A stretch of DNA of 64,000 nucleotides from Halomarina salina (lineage in GTDB: Archaea > Halobacteriota > Halobacteria > Halobacteriales > Haloarculaceae): positions 1,054,001 through 1,118,000 of the forward strand of contig NZ_JALLGW010000001.1 of the NCBI RefSeq assembly GCF_023074835.1, in the 5' to 3' direction. Positions 54,450-62,853 of this stretch are shown piece by piece (within the stretch, counting starts at the first letter, position 1; each line of letters starts with the position of its first letter). The notes under the pieces were generated by a model. That model was not told where the DNA came from. It was given only the letters and a program-made list of their open reading frames with translations, and did not search any database. The position numbers and the translations under genes are program-made.

Positions 54450-55064
54450 ATGACCGACACCCCGCCAGACCACGGCGTCACCGACGCCGCCCTCGACCGC
54501 GCCGCCGACGCCTGTCGACGCGGCGAGTGCGTCGTCTACCCGACGGAGACCGTCTACGGACTCGGTGCGGACGCGCTCGACCCGGAGGCCGTCGAGCGGG
54601 TGTTCGAGTTGAAGGGGCGCGATCGCGACAAACCGGTCTCGCTGGCGGTGTCCGAGGCCGGCGACCTCGACGACCATGTCCGGCTCTCGGAGCGCGAACG
54701 CGCCTTCGCCGAGGCGTTCCTCCCCGGTCCCGTCACGCTCGTCGCCGAACGACGCGACGCCGTTCCCGACGTCCTGACCGGCGGTCGGGACCGCGTCGGC
54801 GTCCGCGTCCCCGACCACGAGGTGGCGCTCGCTCTCCTCCGTCGTGCCGGGACGCCGCTGACCGCGACGAGCGCCAACCGGTCGGGCGCGGGGAGCGCCC
54901 GCCGGGTCGCCGAGGTCGACTCGTCCATCCGGGACGCCTGTGTCGTCCTCGACGCCGGCGAGACGCCCGGTGGTGGCTCGACGGTCGTCGACGTGGCGAC
55001 GGGGACCATCCATCGCCGGGGACCGACCGCGGACGTCGTCAGGCAGTGGCTGGCCGAGCACTGA
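54450..55064 (+). CDS. L-threonylcarbamoyladenylate synthase (Sua5/YciO family)
   Basis: A 204-residue YrdC-domain protein. VYPTETVYGLGADALDPEAVERVFELKGRDRDKPVS is the core substrate-binding block, FLPGPVTLVAERRD and GVRVPDHEVALALL follow, and TATSANRSGAGS closes the pocket. It makes threonylcarbamoyl-AMP for the t6A37 modification of tRNA. It has the short form without the extra Sua5 C-terminal domain. It follows the redoxin gene after 9 bases on the same strand. Confidence 0.92.
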   Translation: MTDTPPDHGVTDAALDRAADACRRGECVVYPTETVYGLGADALDPEAVERVFELKGRDRDKPVSLAVSEAGDLDDHVRLSERERAFAEAFLPGPVTLVAERRDAVPDVLTGGRDRVGVRVPDHEVALALLRRAGTPLTATSANRSGAGSARRVAEVDSSIRDACVVLDAGETPGGGSTVVDVATGTIHRRGPTADVVRQWLAEH

Positions 55065-55105
55065 GGACGTAGCGCCCGGCTTCGCCACCTCGGAGACGCT
55101 CCTGC

Positions 55106-55762
55106 TCACCCGCGACGCAGTAACGACCGGAGCGACCGCGTCCTGACGCCGCACTCCCCGCTGTACTCGCAGGAGTCGCACTTCGAGCGCTGTCGGGTCC
55201 GCGCCGGCGGTCCGTCCATCGACGCGACGGTCCGGAGCGCGCGCCTGAACGCGCCCGTCCGCCGCGCGGTCAGTTCCAGTTCCCGAATCACGCCGTGTGC
55301 GGCGTACTCGACGTACGTTCGCTCGACCGACGCCTGTCGGTCCCACTCCAGCGCTCGCGCGAGCGCCACCGCCCGGACGGTGTGTGGCTCCCAGACGCCC
55401 TCGTCCGGTGGTTCCCCGGCGACGACCAGCGACGGGGCGAGCGGGTCGTCGAGCACCTTGTGTGCGATGCCGCGAACGCGCCGCCCTTCGACCAGCAGGT
55501 CTCTGTCGACCGGGTCACACAACGCCTCGAACGCCGTCGGACCGACGCGCGCCCGCGACTGCCCGAGGTTCGAGCGGTACTCGACCGGCGACACCGCGAT
55601 CGGTTCTTCAGTGAGGTCCGTCGCCTGGTCGAGCAGTTCTCGATAGCGAAACGGGAGTTCGTGGCGCTCGTCGCGCTCGGGGTACGGCGAGTCGTCGCGC
55701 TTCCGGTAGTAGAGCTTCCGCGGACAGTACGCGGCCAGCGCGAGGTCCGAGACGGCGTGCAT
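55106..55762 (-). CDS. Solitary Cas4/Dna2-type protein
   Basis: A 218-residue protein with the Cas4-like layout: YCPRKLYYRKRDD at the N-terminus supplies the first Fe-S cysteine, and KCDSCEYSGECGVRTRSLRSL at the C-terminus supplies the remaining ones. The middle contains VEGRRVRGIAHKVL, the RecB-type nuclease motif region (an acidic residue and Q/K pair are harder to place). Cas4 acts in CRISPR spacer uptake; here there is no cas gene or CRISPR array in the window, so it belongs to the solo Cas4-like proteins of archaea and their viruses. The upstream region is repeat-rich. Confidence 0.75.
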   Translation of the reverse strand: MHAVSDLALAAYCPRKLYYRKRDDSPYPERDERHELPFRYRELLDQATDLTEEPIAVSPVEYRSNLGQSRARVGPTAFEALCDPVDRDLLVEGRRVRGIAHKVLDDPLAPSLVVAGEPPDEGVWEPHTVRAVALARALEWDRQASVERTYVEYAAHGVIRELELTARRTGAFRRALRTVASMDGPPARTRQRSKCDSCEYSGECGVRTRSLRSLLRRG

Positions 55763-55910
55763 GGCCCGCGCTGGTCGCGTGCTGGTACTTGAACTCGGGG
55801 CTGGAGGGGTGGGTTGCGGTGGCGGATTGCGGTAGCTGTAGCGGTTGCTGTGGGACGTTGAGTTGTACCGCGAGCGAGTGAGCGAAGCGAAGGAGCGAGC
55901 GGGCCAAGGA

Positions 55911-56018
55911 GCCCCCGAAGGGGGCGACGCCGGTTTTTCGTCCAGGTTTTGCCAGCGAGCCAGCGACGACCGCCGAGCGACAGCGAGGCGTGTCGTCGCC
56001 CAGCGAGCGCAGCAAAAC
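55911..56018. repeat. Palindrome-rich intergenic element
   Basis: Between the Cas4-like gene and cmi4 the sequence contains GCCCCC-GAA-GGGGGC (55911-55925) and a large imperfect palindrome with outer arms GTTTTGC/GCAAAAC (55946-55952 and 56012-56018) and inner arms GCGACGA/TCGTCGC (55963-55969 and 55993-55999). The remainder is made of AGCGA-type short words. No gene fits. The style resembles the hairpin patches after cstA and hemB. Confidence 0.7.
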
Positions 56019-56027
56019 GTGGTGGTT

Positions 56028-56630
56028 CTAGAAGGAGACGTCCGTCTCCATCCCGTCGGTCGCCTCGTCGAGGCCGTCGTCTTTCACGTCCTCGGTGTGG
56101 TCCTGGAGGTCGGCGTCGGTGAGCAGTTCGGCGAACTCGTCGGCGAACCGGTCGTTGACGCTCCGCTTGCGGTTCTGGGTGTCGACGACCGCGCCGTACG
56201 TCCGGAGGGTCGACTCGGAGACGTCGAGTTCGTCGGCCGTCTCGGCGGCCGTGCGTTCGTGGTCGTCGTTGCGGAGTTCGCGGAGGCGGGCGAACTCGAA
56301 GGGGGCGTCGGTCTCGCGGTCCCGCAGGAGGTGCAGGTCGTGGCGGGCCGTGACGACCGCGCTCTGCTCGATGTCGAGAGCGTCGGCGATGGTCTCGTCG
56401 TCCGCGCCGTCGTAGTAGCCCTGGACGACGCACCGGAGTTCGTCGGTCGAGAGGTCGCTCTCGAACTCGAACTGCTCGCGCATCCGTGCGACGATGTCGT
56501 CGAGTCGCTCGACGGTCCGTTCCTCGTCCTCGGTGAGCGAGCCGCGCCCATCCTCCTGGCGCTCGGTGACCGTGTCCCCGTCGGTCACGTCGATGAAGAT
56601 GTCGCGCAGCTCTTCGGTCTTCTCGTCCAT
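56028..56630 (-). CDS. Conditioned medium-induced protein 4
   Basis: A 200-residue acidic protein matching the haloarchaeal family named conditioned medium-induced protein 4 (cmi4), first noticed as induced by growth-phase medium. It has two HTH-like segments (DDETIADALDIEQSAVVTARHDLHLL and TAAETADELDVSESTLRTYG), so it is probably a transcription regulator. The C-terminus is acidic and disordered. It is preceded on its strand by the AT-rich region 56640-56680. Confidence 0.82.
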   Translation of the reverse strand: MDEKTEELRDIFIDVTDGDTVTERQEDGRGSLTEDEERTVERLDDIVARMREQFEFESDLSTDELRCVVQGYYDGADDETIADALDIEQSAVVTARHDLHLLRDRETDAPFEFARLRELRNDDHERTAAETADELDVSESTLRTYGAVVDTQNRKRSVNDRFADEFAELLTDADLQDHTEDVKDDGLDEATDGMETDVSF

Positions 56631-56760
56631 CAGTGGCTAAAACGGAACGAGATACTCGTATTTGAATCTACCCCCAAAACAGTTGGAACTGTCGCCAGAG
56701 TCTCTTCAGGACCACTCTCACGGCCCTGTATGTGACGATTTCCCGTGCCAGCGACGCGCC

Positions 56761-56794
56761 GTCGTCAACCGAAGCCTACTCCACGGTTGACGAC
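56761..56794. promoter_or_regulatory. Candidate BirA-type operator before bioY
   Basis: A perfect 11-bp inverted repeat, GTCGTCAACCG and CGGTTGACGAC, with 12 bases between, ends 11 bases before the bioY ATG. Its core, TCGTCAACC-N14-GGTTGACGA, agrees with the known bacterial and archaeal BirA signal (TTGTAAACC-N14-16-GGTTTACAA) at seven of nine positions in each arm. The bioY promoter would lie inside the spacer, so binding would shut it off when biotin is plentiful. Confidence 0.7.
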
Positions 56795-56805
56795 GAGGCC
56801 CGACC

Positions 56806-57387
56806 ATGAGTACACAGGAGCAGAACGTCGAACTGGTCGGCGAGGCGGTGGCGTCGAACCTCGTGCGGATGGCGATGTTCGCCGCGCTGACCGGGGCGTT
56901 CGCGTACGTCTCGTTCCAGAACCCCATCTCGCCCGTACCGGTCACGCTGCAGGTGCTGGGCGTGTTCCTCGCGGGCGTGTTCCTCGGTCCGCTCTGGGGC
57001 GGGGCGTCGATGCTCGTCTACGTCGCCACCGGGGCGATGGGGGCACCGATATTCGCAGGTGGGAGCGCGGGCCTCGGAGTGCTTCTCGGCCCGTACGGCG
57101 GCTACCTCTGGTCGTACCCGTTCGCCGCCGCGGCGCTGGGCCTGGTGGTCCACGGCGTCGACGGCCTGAACACGCCGAAGGAGGTGGGCCTCGCACGCCT
57201 CGTCGCCGGGATGGTCGCCGCGACTGCCATCATCTACGCGTTCGGGACGGTGGGCTACGCGTTCGTCAACGGCGTCGGTCTCTACGAGGCGTTCCTCGTC
57301 GCCGCGGCGGCGTTCGTCCCGGTCGAGGCGCTGAAGATGGCCGCCGCGGTCGGTATCGTCCGGAGCGACGCCATCGCCGCCGAATGA
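56806..57387 (+). CDS. bioY: BioY biotin substrate-binding component
   Basis: A 193-residue S component of an energy-coupling-factor transporter. Six hydrophobic helices are visible; the signature FQNPISPVPVTLQVLGVFLAG and GPLWGGASMLVYVATGAMGAPIFAGGSAG match BioY. It binds biotin in the membrane. The ATG gives MSTQEQNVEL. The gene overlaps the ATPase gene by four bases (ATGA), and a candidate BirA operator lies upstream, so the three genes form the biotin uptake operon bioYMN. Confidence 0.93.
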   Translation: MSTQEQNVELVGEAVASNLVRMAMFAALTGAFAYVSFQNPISPVPVTLQVLGVFLAGVFLGPLWGGASMLVYVATGAMGAPIFAGGSAGLGVLLGPYGGYLWSYPFAAAALGLVVHGVDGLNTPKEVGLARLVAGMVAATAIIYAFGTVGYAFVNGVGLYEAFLVAAAAFVPVEALKMAAAVGIVRSDAIAAE

Positions 57388-58115
57388 TCCGGACGCGGGA
57401 CCTCGTCTTCTCCTACGGCGAGGTCCGCGCGCTCGACGGCGTCTCCCTCAGCGTCGACGACGGCGAGTTCCTCGTCCTCGCGGGGGCGAACGGGTCCGGG
57501 AAGACGACGCTCGTCCGGCAGTTCAACGGCCTCGCGACGCCCGACTCGGGGTCGGTGACCGTCGACGGCGTCTCGGTGGCGGACGACCCGGTCCGCGCGC
57601 GGACTCGCGTGGGGATGGTGTTCCAGCACCCGCGGGACTGCTTCGTCGCGGCGACGGTCGCCGCGGACGTGGCGTTCGGCCCCGAGAACCTCGGTCTGGA
57701 CCACGAGACGGTCGACCGGCGCGTCGAGGAGTCGCTGGCGGCCGTCCGCATGGCTGGCCGTGGCGACGAGCGCCTCGACGCGCTCTCGGGCGGTGAGCAG
57801 GCCCGCGTCGCCATCGCGGGGGCGCTGGCGATGGACCCGGACCACCTCGTCCTCGACGAACCGTTCGCGGGGCTCGACTGGCCCGCCCGCGAGGCCGTCC
57901 TCGACCGACTGGCGGCGCTCGCCGACGACGGGATGAGCGTCGTCGTCGTCACGCACGACCTGCGGGACGTGGCGACGCTCGCCGACCGGCTGGTCGTGAT
58001 GGCCGACGGCCGGGTCGCACTCGACGGGCCGCCAGCGGCCGTCGTCGACCGGGCGGCCGAGTTCGACGTCCGACCGGTTCCCGTGAGCGGGAACGCGGAG
58101 CATCGCACGCCGTGA
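57384..58115 (+). CDS. bioM: BioM ECF-transporter ATPase
   Basis: A 243-residue ABC ATPase. Walker A is AGANGSGKTT (residues about 35-44), the Q loop is VFQHPRDCFVA, the signature is LSGGEQARVAIAGALA and Walker B is HLVLDEPFAGLD. The FQHPRDC form and overall similarity to CbiO-type ATPases identify an energy-coupling-factor ATPase. It powers biotin uptake with BioY and BioN. It overlaps both neighbours by four bases (ATGA and GTGA). Confidence 0.92.
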   Translation: MIRTRDLVFSYGEVRALDGVSLSVDDGEFLVLAGANGSGKTTLVRQFNGLATPDSGSVTVDGVSVADDPVRARTRVGMVFQHPRDCFVAATVAADVAFGPENLGLDHETVDRRVEESLAAVRMAGRGDERLDALSGGEQARVAIAGALAMDPDHLVLDEPFAGLDWPAREAVLDRLAALADDGMSVVVVTHDLRDVATLADRLVVMADGRVALDGPPAAVVDRAAEFDVRPVPVSGNAEHRTP

Positions 58116-58828
58116 CCCTCGCGTACACTCCCGGAGCGACGCTCGCCCACCGCCTCGACCCGCGGACGAAACTCGCGTTCCAGGCGGCGTTCGCGCTCGC
58201 CGCGTTCGCCCACACGACGCCGCTCGGCCTCGTCCTCCTGACGGGCTTGACGGTGGCCGTCGGCGTGACGGCTGCCCTCTCGCCGCGCGAGACTGCGCGG
58301 GAGTTCCGGGTGGTGCTCCCGTTCCTGTTGCTCGGCCCGGTCGTCGAGGGGGCGACGCTCGGTGCCCCGTGGTTCGTCCCGGCGGACGCGGTGGGGCCGG
58401 CGCTCGCCAGCTACCGGGTCGTCCTCGTCCTCGTCGTGAGCGCGGCGTACGTTCGGACGACGCCGGTCCGGGAGTCGCGGGCGGCCGTCGAGTGGGTCGT
58501 CCCCGGGAAGCCCGGCCGCGCGCTCGGACTGGGCGTGGGGCTCACGTTCCGGTACGTCGCGGTGTTCCGGAACGACCTCCGGCGGGCACGGGAGGCGATG
58601 CGGGCGCGACTCGGCGACCGCCTCCCGGTCCGAGAGCGGATACGACTCGTCGCCGTGGCGGGACTCGGGCGGGCGTTCGACCGGTCGGACCGCCTCGCGG
58701 TGGCGATGCGGGCGCGGTGTCTCTCGTGGAACCCGACGCTCCCCCGGTTGCGGTTCGGGCGGCGCGACGGGCCGGTGTTCGCGCTCTCGGGAGTACTCCT
58801 CGCGTGGGCCGTCGTGCCCCTCGCGTGA
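58112..58828 (+). CDS. bioN: BioN ECF-transporter transmembrane component
   Basis: A 238-residue T component. LAHRLDPRTKLAFQAAFALAAF is the conserved N-terminal pattern, RYVAVFRNDLRRAREAMRARLG is the first Ala-Arg-Gly coupling motif and VAMRARCLSWNP the second. It connects the ATPase to BioY. It starts at GTG inside the last codons of bioM. The C-terminus runs to the end of a helix (LSGVLLAWAVVPL). The operon appears to end here. Confidence 0.9.
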   Translation: MTLAYTPGATLAHRLDPRTKLAFQAAFALAAFAHTTPLGLVLLTGLTVAVGVTAALSPRETAREFRVVLPFLLLGPVVEGATLGAPWFVPADAVGPALASYRVVLVLVVSAAYVRTTPVRESRAAVEWVVPGKPGRALGLGVGLTFRYVAVFRNDLRRAREAMRARLGDRLPVRERIRLVAVAGLGRAFDRSDRLAVAMRARCLSWNPTLPRLRFGRRDGPVFALSGVLLAWAVVPLA

Positions 58829-58905
58829 CCAGTCGCGAGAAAAAACGCGAAACGGCGGACGTTCCGTTGATAAGACTTAACCATGCGTCGCGTGGCTGGT
58901 AAACC

Positions 58906-61101
58906 ATGACAAACTTCGGGCAGACGGGACCGGAGGTGCTCCAGACGCGGCCGACGTTCTGGCGCATCGGTCCGGTCGGCGAGGTGCTGTTCTACGCAGC
59001 CGCCGTCCTCACCGTCGTCTGGTTCCTCTGGGGTGTCTACAGTCGGTTCGCGCGCTACGGGGCTGGCGAACCGGACCACGCGGCACGGCTCGACGACCTG
59101 CCGGGGCGCATCGCCCGCGCCGCCAAGCAGGTGTTCACCAACGAGAAGCAGTTCAACCGCGACTTCGTCGGCGGGGTGATGCACGCGTTCATCATGTGGG
59201 GGTTCCTGACGCTGCTCATCGGGACGACCATCCTCGCCATCGACATGGACATCTGGACGAAGGCGCTCGGGCAGGAGTCGTTCTTCCAGGGCGCGTTCTA
59301 CCTCTCGTACTCGCTCGTGATGGACGCGATGGGCCTGCTGTTCGTCGTCGGGGTGGGTATCGCACTCTACCGCCGGTACGGCCTGCGGATGGACCGCCTC
59401 TGGGACCGTCACAACGACCACTGGGACGCCTTCCTCGTCTGGTCGCTGTTCCTGCTCGGCGTCGGCGGCTACGTCGTCGAGGGCCTGCGTATCCTCGGGA
59501 CGGGCTTCCCCGAGCACGAGACGGTGTCGTTCGTCGGCTGGTTCCTCGCCCGCGTCTTCCAGATGGGAGGGATGAGCGAGAGCATGGCGACGTTCCTCTA
59601 CCCGTTCAGCTGGTGGTCCCACGCGCTGCTCGCGTTCGGGTTCATCGTCGCCGTGCCGATGGGCAAGCCGTTCCACATGATATCGAGCTTCGCCAACGTC
59701 GTCACGAACGACGACAAGGCGGGCAAGCGCCTGCCGAGCATCCCGACGGACCTCGACCACACCAACGCCGAGGACATCGACGACTTCTCCTGGAAGGACA
59801 TCCTCGACCAGGACGCCTGCACGAAGTGCGGTCGCTGTTCCTCGGTCTGTCCCGCGAAGGCCTCGGACCGGCCGCTCGACCCGCGGAACGTCATCCTCGA
59901 CCTGAAGAGCTACCGCGAGAAGCTCGACGCCGGGGAGACCGAGCAGAAACCCATCGTCGCCGACGGCGGGGACTCGGTCATCGACGCCGAGACGATGGAG
60001 TCCTGCATGGCCTGCATGGCCTGCATGGACGCCTGCCCGGTCGACATCGAGCATCTCACCTCGTTCACGCGGATGAACCGCCAGCTGACCGACGAGGGCG
60101 AACTCCAGCCCAGCATGCAGGACGTGTTCCAGAACGTGATGCAGAAGGACAACACGTTCGGCGACCCGAACCGCAAGCGCGCCGACTGGACCGAGGACCT
60201 CGACTTCGAGGTCACGGACGCCCGCGAGGAACCCGTCGACTACCTCTGGTACGTCGGCGACTACCCGAGCTTCGACGACCGGAACAAGAAGGTCGCCCGC
60301 TCGCTGGCGACCATCTTCGAGGCGAGCGACGTCTCCGTGGGCATCCTCTACGACGACGAGGTGTACGACGGCAACGACGTCCGCCGTGTCGGCGAGGAGT
60401 TCCTCTTCCTCGAACAGGCCGGCACGCTCGTCGACTCGTTCGAGGCCTGCGAGTTCGACACGCTCGTCTGCACCGACCCGCACTCGTACAACACGTTCAA
60501 GAACGAGTACCCGGAGATCGACTTCGACGAGTTCGCCGACGACCCGATGATGGAGTTCGACGTCGAGGGGTTCTGGAACCGTCGCGGCGAGGTCGAGGTG
60601 CTCCACTACACCCAGGCCGTCCAGCGCCTCGTCGACGCCGGGAGCATCCCGCTGTCGGGCACGGAACTCGACTACACCGTCACCTACCACGACCCGTGTC
60701 ACCTCGGGCGGTACAACGACGAGTACGAGGCCCCGCGTGACCTCGTGCGGGCGACCGGCTGTGACCTCCACGAGATGCCGCGCAACCGCGCCAACTCCTT
60801 CTGCTGTGGCGGCGGTGGCGGCGGCCTCTGGATGGAGTACGACGAGGATCCGAAACCGAGCGAGGAGCGCCTCCGCGAGGCGCTGGAGGACACCGACGCG
60901 GGCGCGAGCGTCGAGAAGTTCGTCGTCGCCTGCCCGATGTGCATGACGATGTACGAGGACGGCCGCAAGACCGGCGACTACGAGGACGACATCGAGATCG
61001 TCGGTCTCTCGGAACTGCTCGCCGAGGCCATCGAGGCCCGCGGCGTCACCGTCGGCGACTCCTCGACTGAGGCTGGCGAGTCTGCGCCCGCAGACGACTG
61101 A
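58906..61101 (+). CDS. EMO/FadF-like membrane iron-sulphur oxidoreductase
   Basis: A 731-residue multidomain protein. The N-terminal 250 residues are a NarI-like membrane part with five or six helices and haem-ligand histidines (GVMHAFIMWGFLTL). Two 4Fe-4S motifs follow: CTKCGRCSSVCP from residue 305 and CMACMACMDACP from residue 367. The C-terminal half has two CCG domains, the second with HDPCHLGRYND, FCCGGGGGG and ACPMC. Such proteins (ETF:menaquinone oxidoreductase, FadF-like) pass electrons from beta-oxidation flavoproteins to quinone. No etfAB lies nearby. Confidence 0.85.
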   Translation: MTNFGQTGPEVLQTRPTFWRIGPVGEVLFYAAAVLTVVWFLWGVYSRFARYGAGEPDHAARLDDLPGRIARAAKQVFTNEKQFNRDFVGGVMHAFIMWGFLTLLIGTTILAIDMDIWTKALGQESFFQGAFYLSYSLVMDAMGLLFVVGVGIALYRRYGLRMDRLWDRHNDHWDAFLVWSLFLLGVGGYVVEGLRILGTGFPEHETVSFVGWFLARVFQMGGMSESMATFLYPFSWWSHALLAFGFIVAVPMGKPFHMISSFANVVTNDDKAGKRLPSIPTDLDHTNAEDIDDFSWKDILDQDACTKCGRCSSVCPAKASDRPLDPRNVILDLKSYREKLDAGETEQKPIVADGGDSVIDAETMESCMACMACMDACPVDIEHLTSFTRMNRQLTDEGELQPSMQDVFQNVMQKDNTFGDPNRKRADWTEDLDFEVTDAREEPVDYLWYVGDYPSFDDRNKKVARSLATIFEASDVSVGILYDDEVYDGNDVRRVGEEFLFLEQAGTLVDSFEACEFDTLVCTDPHSYNTFKNEYPEIDFDEFADDPMMEFDVEGFWNRRGEVEVLHYTQAVQRLVDAGSIPLSGTELDYTVTYHDPCHLGRYNDEYEAPRDLVRATGCDLHEMPRNRANSFCCGGGGGGLWMEYDEDPKPSEERLREALEDTDAGASVEKFVVACPMCMTMYEDGRKTGDYEDDIEIVGLSELLAEAIEARGVTVGDSSTEAGESAPADD

Positions 61102-61149
61102 CGGGCCTCGTCCTCCTCGTCAGGTGTTCTCGCTCACTGCTCTCACTGC

Positions 61150-61578
61150 TCAGGCCCGCTGCTGCTCTGCCTTCCGCATCGCTCGTTTCGCCGCGCGGCG
61201 CTTCCCGCGACGACCCAGGAAGAGGCCGACGAGCAGACCGAGCGCCAGCCACTTCGCGTGGTCTCGCCCCTCGTCGTAGCGAATCCAGCGCGTCTCGCTG
61301 TCGGTCACCTCGAGGACGCCGACGGGGGACGCGCGGACGGCACCGCCGCCGCCCCAGCCCTCGCCGCCCTGGAACTCCTCGTCCGCGTCGCCCATCCCCT
61401 CGTTCGACCCGGCGCCGCCGCCGAACCCGAACGCGACGCGGGCGACCGGAATCACCGTCTTCTCGCCGACGGTGACCGGGTCGCCGTACACCGACTCGAC
61501 GGCCGCCGCGTCGCTCAGTCGCTCGACGAAGTTCCGCCCGCCGCCGAAGAACCCCTCGCTCCCCTCGCTCTCACTCAT
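61150..61578 (-). CDS. GerW/YtfJ-family protein with membrane helix
   Basis: A 142-residue protein of the family named after sporulation protein GerW. FVERLSDAAAVESVYGDPVTVGEKTVIPVARVAFGFGGG is the conserved N-terminal domain, followed by a Gly-rich region, ASPVGVLEVTD, and a single helix (HAKWLALGLLVGLFLG) ending in a strongly basic tail (RRGKRRAAKRAMRKAEQQRA). Archaea do not sporulate; the role of these proteins outside Firmicutes is unknown. It converges on the EMO gene and is divergent from hemB. Confidence 0.82.
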   Translation of the reverse strand: MSESEGSEGFFGGGRNFVERLSDAAAVESVYGDPVTVGEKTVIPVARVAFGFGGGAGSNEGMGDADEEFQGGEGWGGGGAVRASPVGVLEVTDSETRWIRYDEGRDHAKWLALGLLVGLFLGRRGKRRAAKRAMRKAEQQRA

Positions 61579-61731
61579 ACTCTGAAACACCGCCAGTTGT
61601 AGTCTCGCTGTCGAGATAACCCTGTCGCGCGTCGGGTTCGGCGACTCTCGGAAGGCGGTGACGGCCGGGCGAACGCGGTCGGTGTGGGCGACACCGACAA
61701 CGGCTTTCACCGCCCGCCCCGACGGCGAGAT

Positions 61732-62730
61732 ATGGACTTCACGCAGCGACCCCGTCGGCTCCGGACCGACGGACTCCGACCGCTGGTCAGCGAGACGTCG
61801 CTCGCGCCGTCGGACTTCATCGCGCCCGTGTTCGTCGACGCGACGACGGACGACCGCGTCCCCATCGAGTCGATGCCGGGCCACGACCGCGTCCCCGTCG
61901 ACGAGGCCGTCGGCCGCGTCGAGGAGGTGCTGGAGACGGGCGTCGAGGCGGTGATGCTGTTCGGCATCCCCGAGTCGAAGGACGAGGTCGGGTCACGCGC
62001 GTACGCGGAGGACGGCGTCGTCCAGCGGGCGATGCGCGACGTGACGAGCGAGACGGACGCGTACGTCGTCGGCGACGTCTGCCTCTGCGAGTACACGAGC
62101 CACGGCCACTGTGGCGTCGTCGAGGACCACGCGGCCGAGGACCCGACGCTCACCGTGAAGAACGACGAGACGCTCGACCTGCTCGCGCGCACGGCCGTCT
62201 CGCAGGCCGACGCGGGAGCCGACATGGTCGCGCCCTCCAGCATGACCGACGGGATGGTCGGCGCGATTCGGGAGGCACTCGACGCCGCGGGCCACGACGA
62301 CGTGGCTATCATGAGCTACGCAGCGAAGTACGAGTCGGCGTTCTACGGCCCGTTCCGCGACGCGGCCGACGGCGCGCCCGCGTTCGGCGACCGGCGACAC
62401 TACCAGATGGACCCCGCGAACGCCCGCGAGGCGATGCGCGAGGTCCGCCTCGACGTCGAACAGGGCGCGGACGTGCTGATGGTGAAACCGGCGCTGCCCT
62501 ACCTCGACGTCGTCAGCGACGTCCGCCGGGAGTTCGACCACCCCGTCGCGGCGTACAACGTCTCCGGGGAGTACGCGATGCTCCACGCGGCGGCCGAGAA
62601 GGGCTGGCTGGACCTCGACGCGGCCGCCCGCGAGTCGCTGCTCTCCATCAAGCGCGCCGGTGCCGACCTCATCCTGACGTACTTCGCAGAAAGCGTTGCC
62701 GCAACGCTTTCTGCGGACAGTCGGACGTAG
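61732..62730 (+). CDS. hemB: Delta-aminolevulinic acid dehydratase
   Basis: A 332-residue HemB. Schiff-base lysines are K199 ([14 protein letters not shown]) and K252 ([11 protein letters not shown]); C117, C119 and C127 ([11 protein letters not shown]) are the zinc-type ligands. It condenses two aminolevulinates to porphobilinogen for haem and other tetrapyrroles. The ATG chosen gives [11 protein letters not shown], the usual opening. The last 15 residues ([15 protein letters not shown]) and the TAG stop are encoded by the first unit of a 57-bp tandem repeat, so its C-terminus is probably not ancestral. Confidence 0.93.
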   Translation: MDFTQRPRRLRTDGLRPLVSETSLAPSDFIAPVFVDATTDDRVPIESMPGHDRVPVDEAVGRVEEVLETGVEAVMLFGIPESKDEVGSRAYAEDGVVQRAMRDVTSETDAYVVGDVCLCEYTSHGHCGVVEDHAAEDPTLTVKNDETLDLLARTAVSQADAGADMVAPSSMTDGMVGAIREALDAAGHDDVAIMSYAAKYESAFYGPFRDAADGAPAFGDRRHYQMDPANAREAMREVRLDVEQGADVLMVKPALPYLDVVSDVRREFDHPVAAYNVSGEYAMLHAAAEKGWLDLDAAARESLLSIKRAGADLILTYFAESVAATLSADSRT

Positions 62731-62853
62731 TCCGACGCTTTTGCCGAGAGCGTAACGGCATCGCTCTCGGCAACCAGCCAGACGTAGTCTGGCGACTTCG
62801 CGGAGAGCGTCGCGTCGTCGCTCTCGACGGACAGCCGGACGTAGTTCGGCGAC
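62683..62853 (+). repeat. Three 57-bp tandem repeats, each a double hairpin, at the hemB 3' end
   Basis: Units at 62683-62739, 62740-62796 and 62797-62853 align without any gap. Each has a long hairpin A and a short hairpin B. A1 has a 14-bp perfect stem, A2 12 bp, A3 7 bp plus 2. B1, B2 and B3 are GTCGGAC, GCCAGAC and GCCGGAC, each followed by GTA and its complement (one G-T pair in B3). Changes in one arm are matched in the other. The first unit encodes the hemB C-terminus; each unit has the TAG in the B hairpin at the same place. Centres alternate at 28 and 29 bp. Confidence 0.9.

Noticed and set aside
55763-56015. A minus-strand frame reaching upstream of the Cas4-like gene
   Set aside because: The protein would be built from the palindromic repeat region; the ATG at the start of MHAVSDLALAAYC gives the family N-terminus.
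62731-62853. Readthrough of hemB TAG codons into units 2 and 3
   Set aside because: The frame stays open between stops and the peptide repeats, but there is no sign of stop-codon recoding, and the repeat structure explains the similarity.
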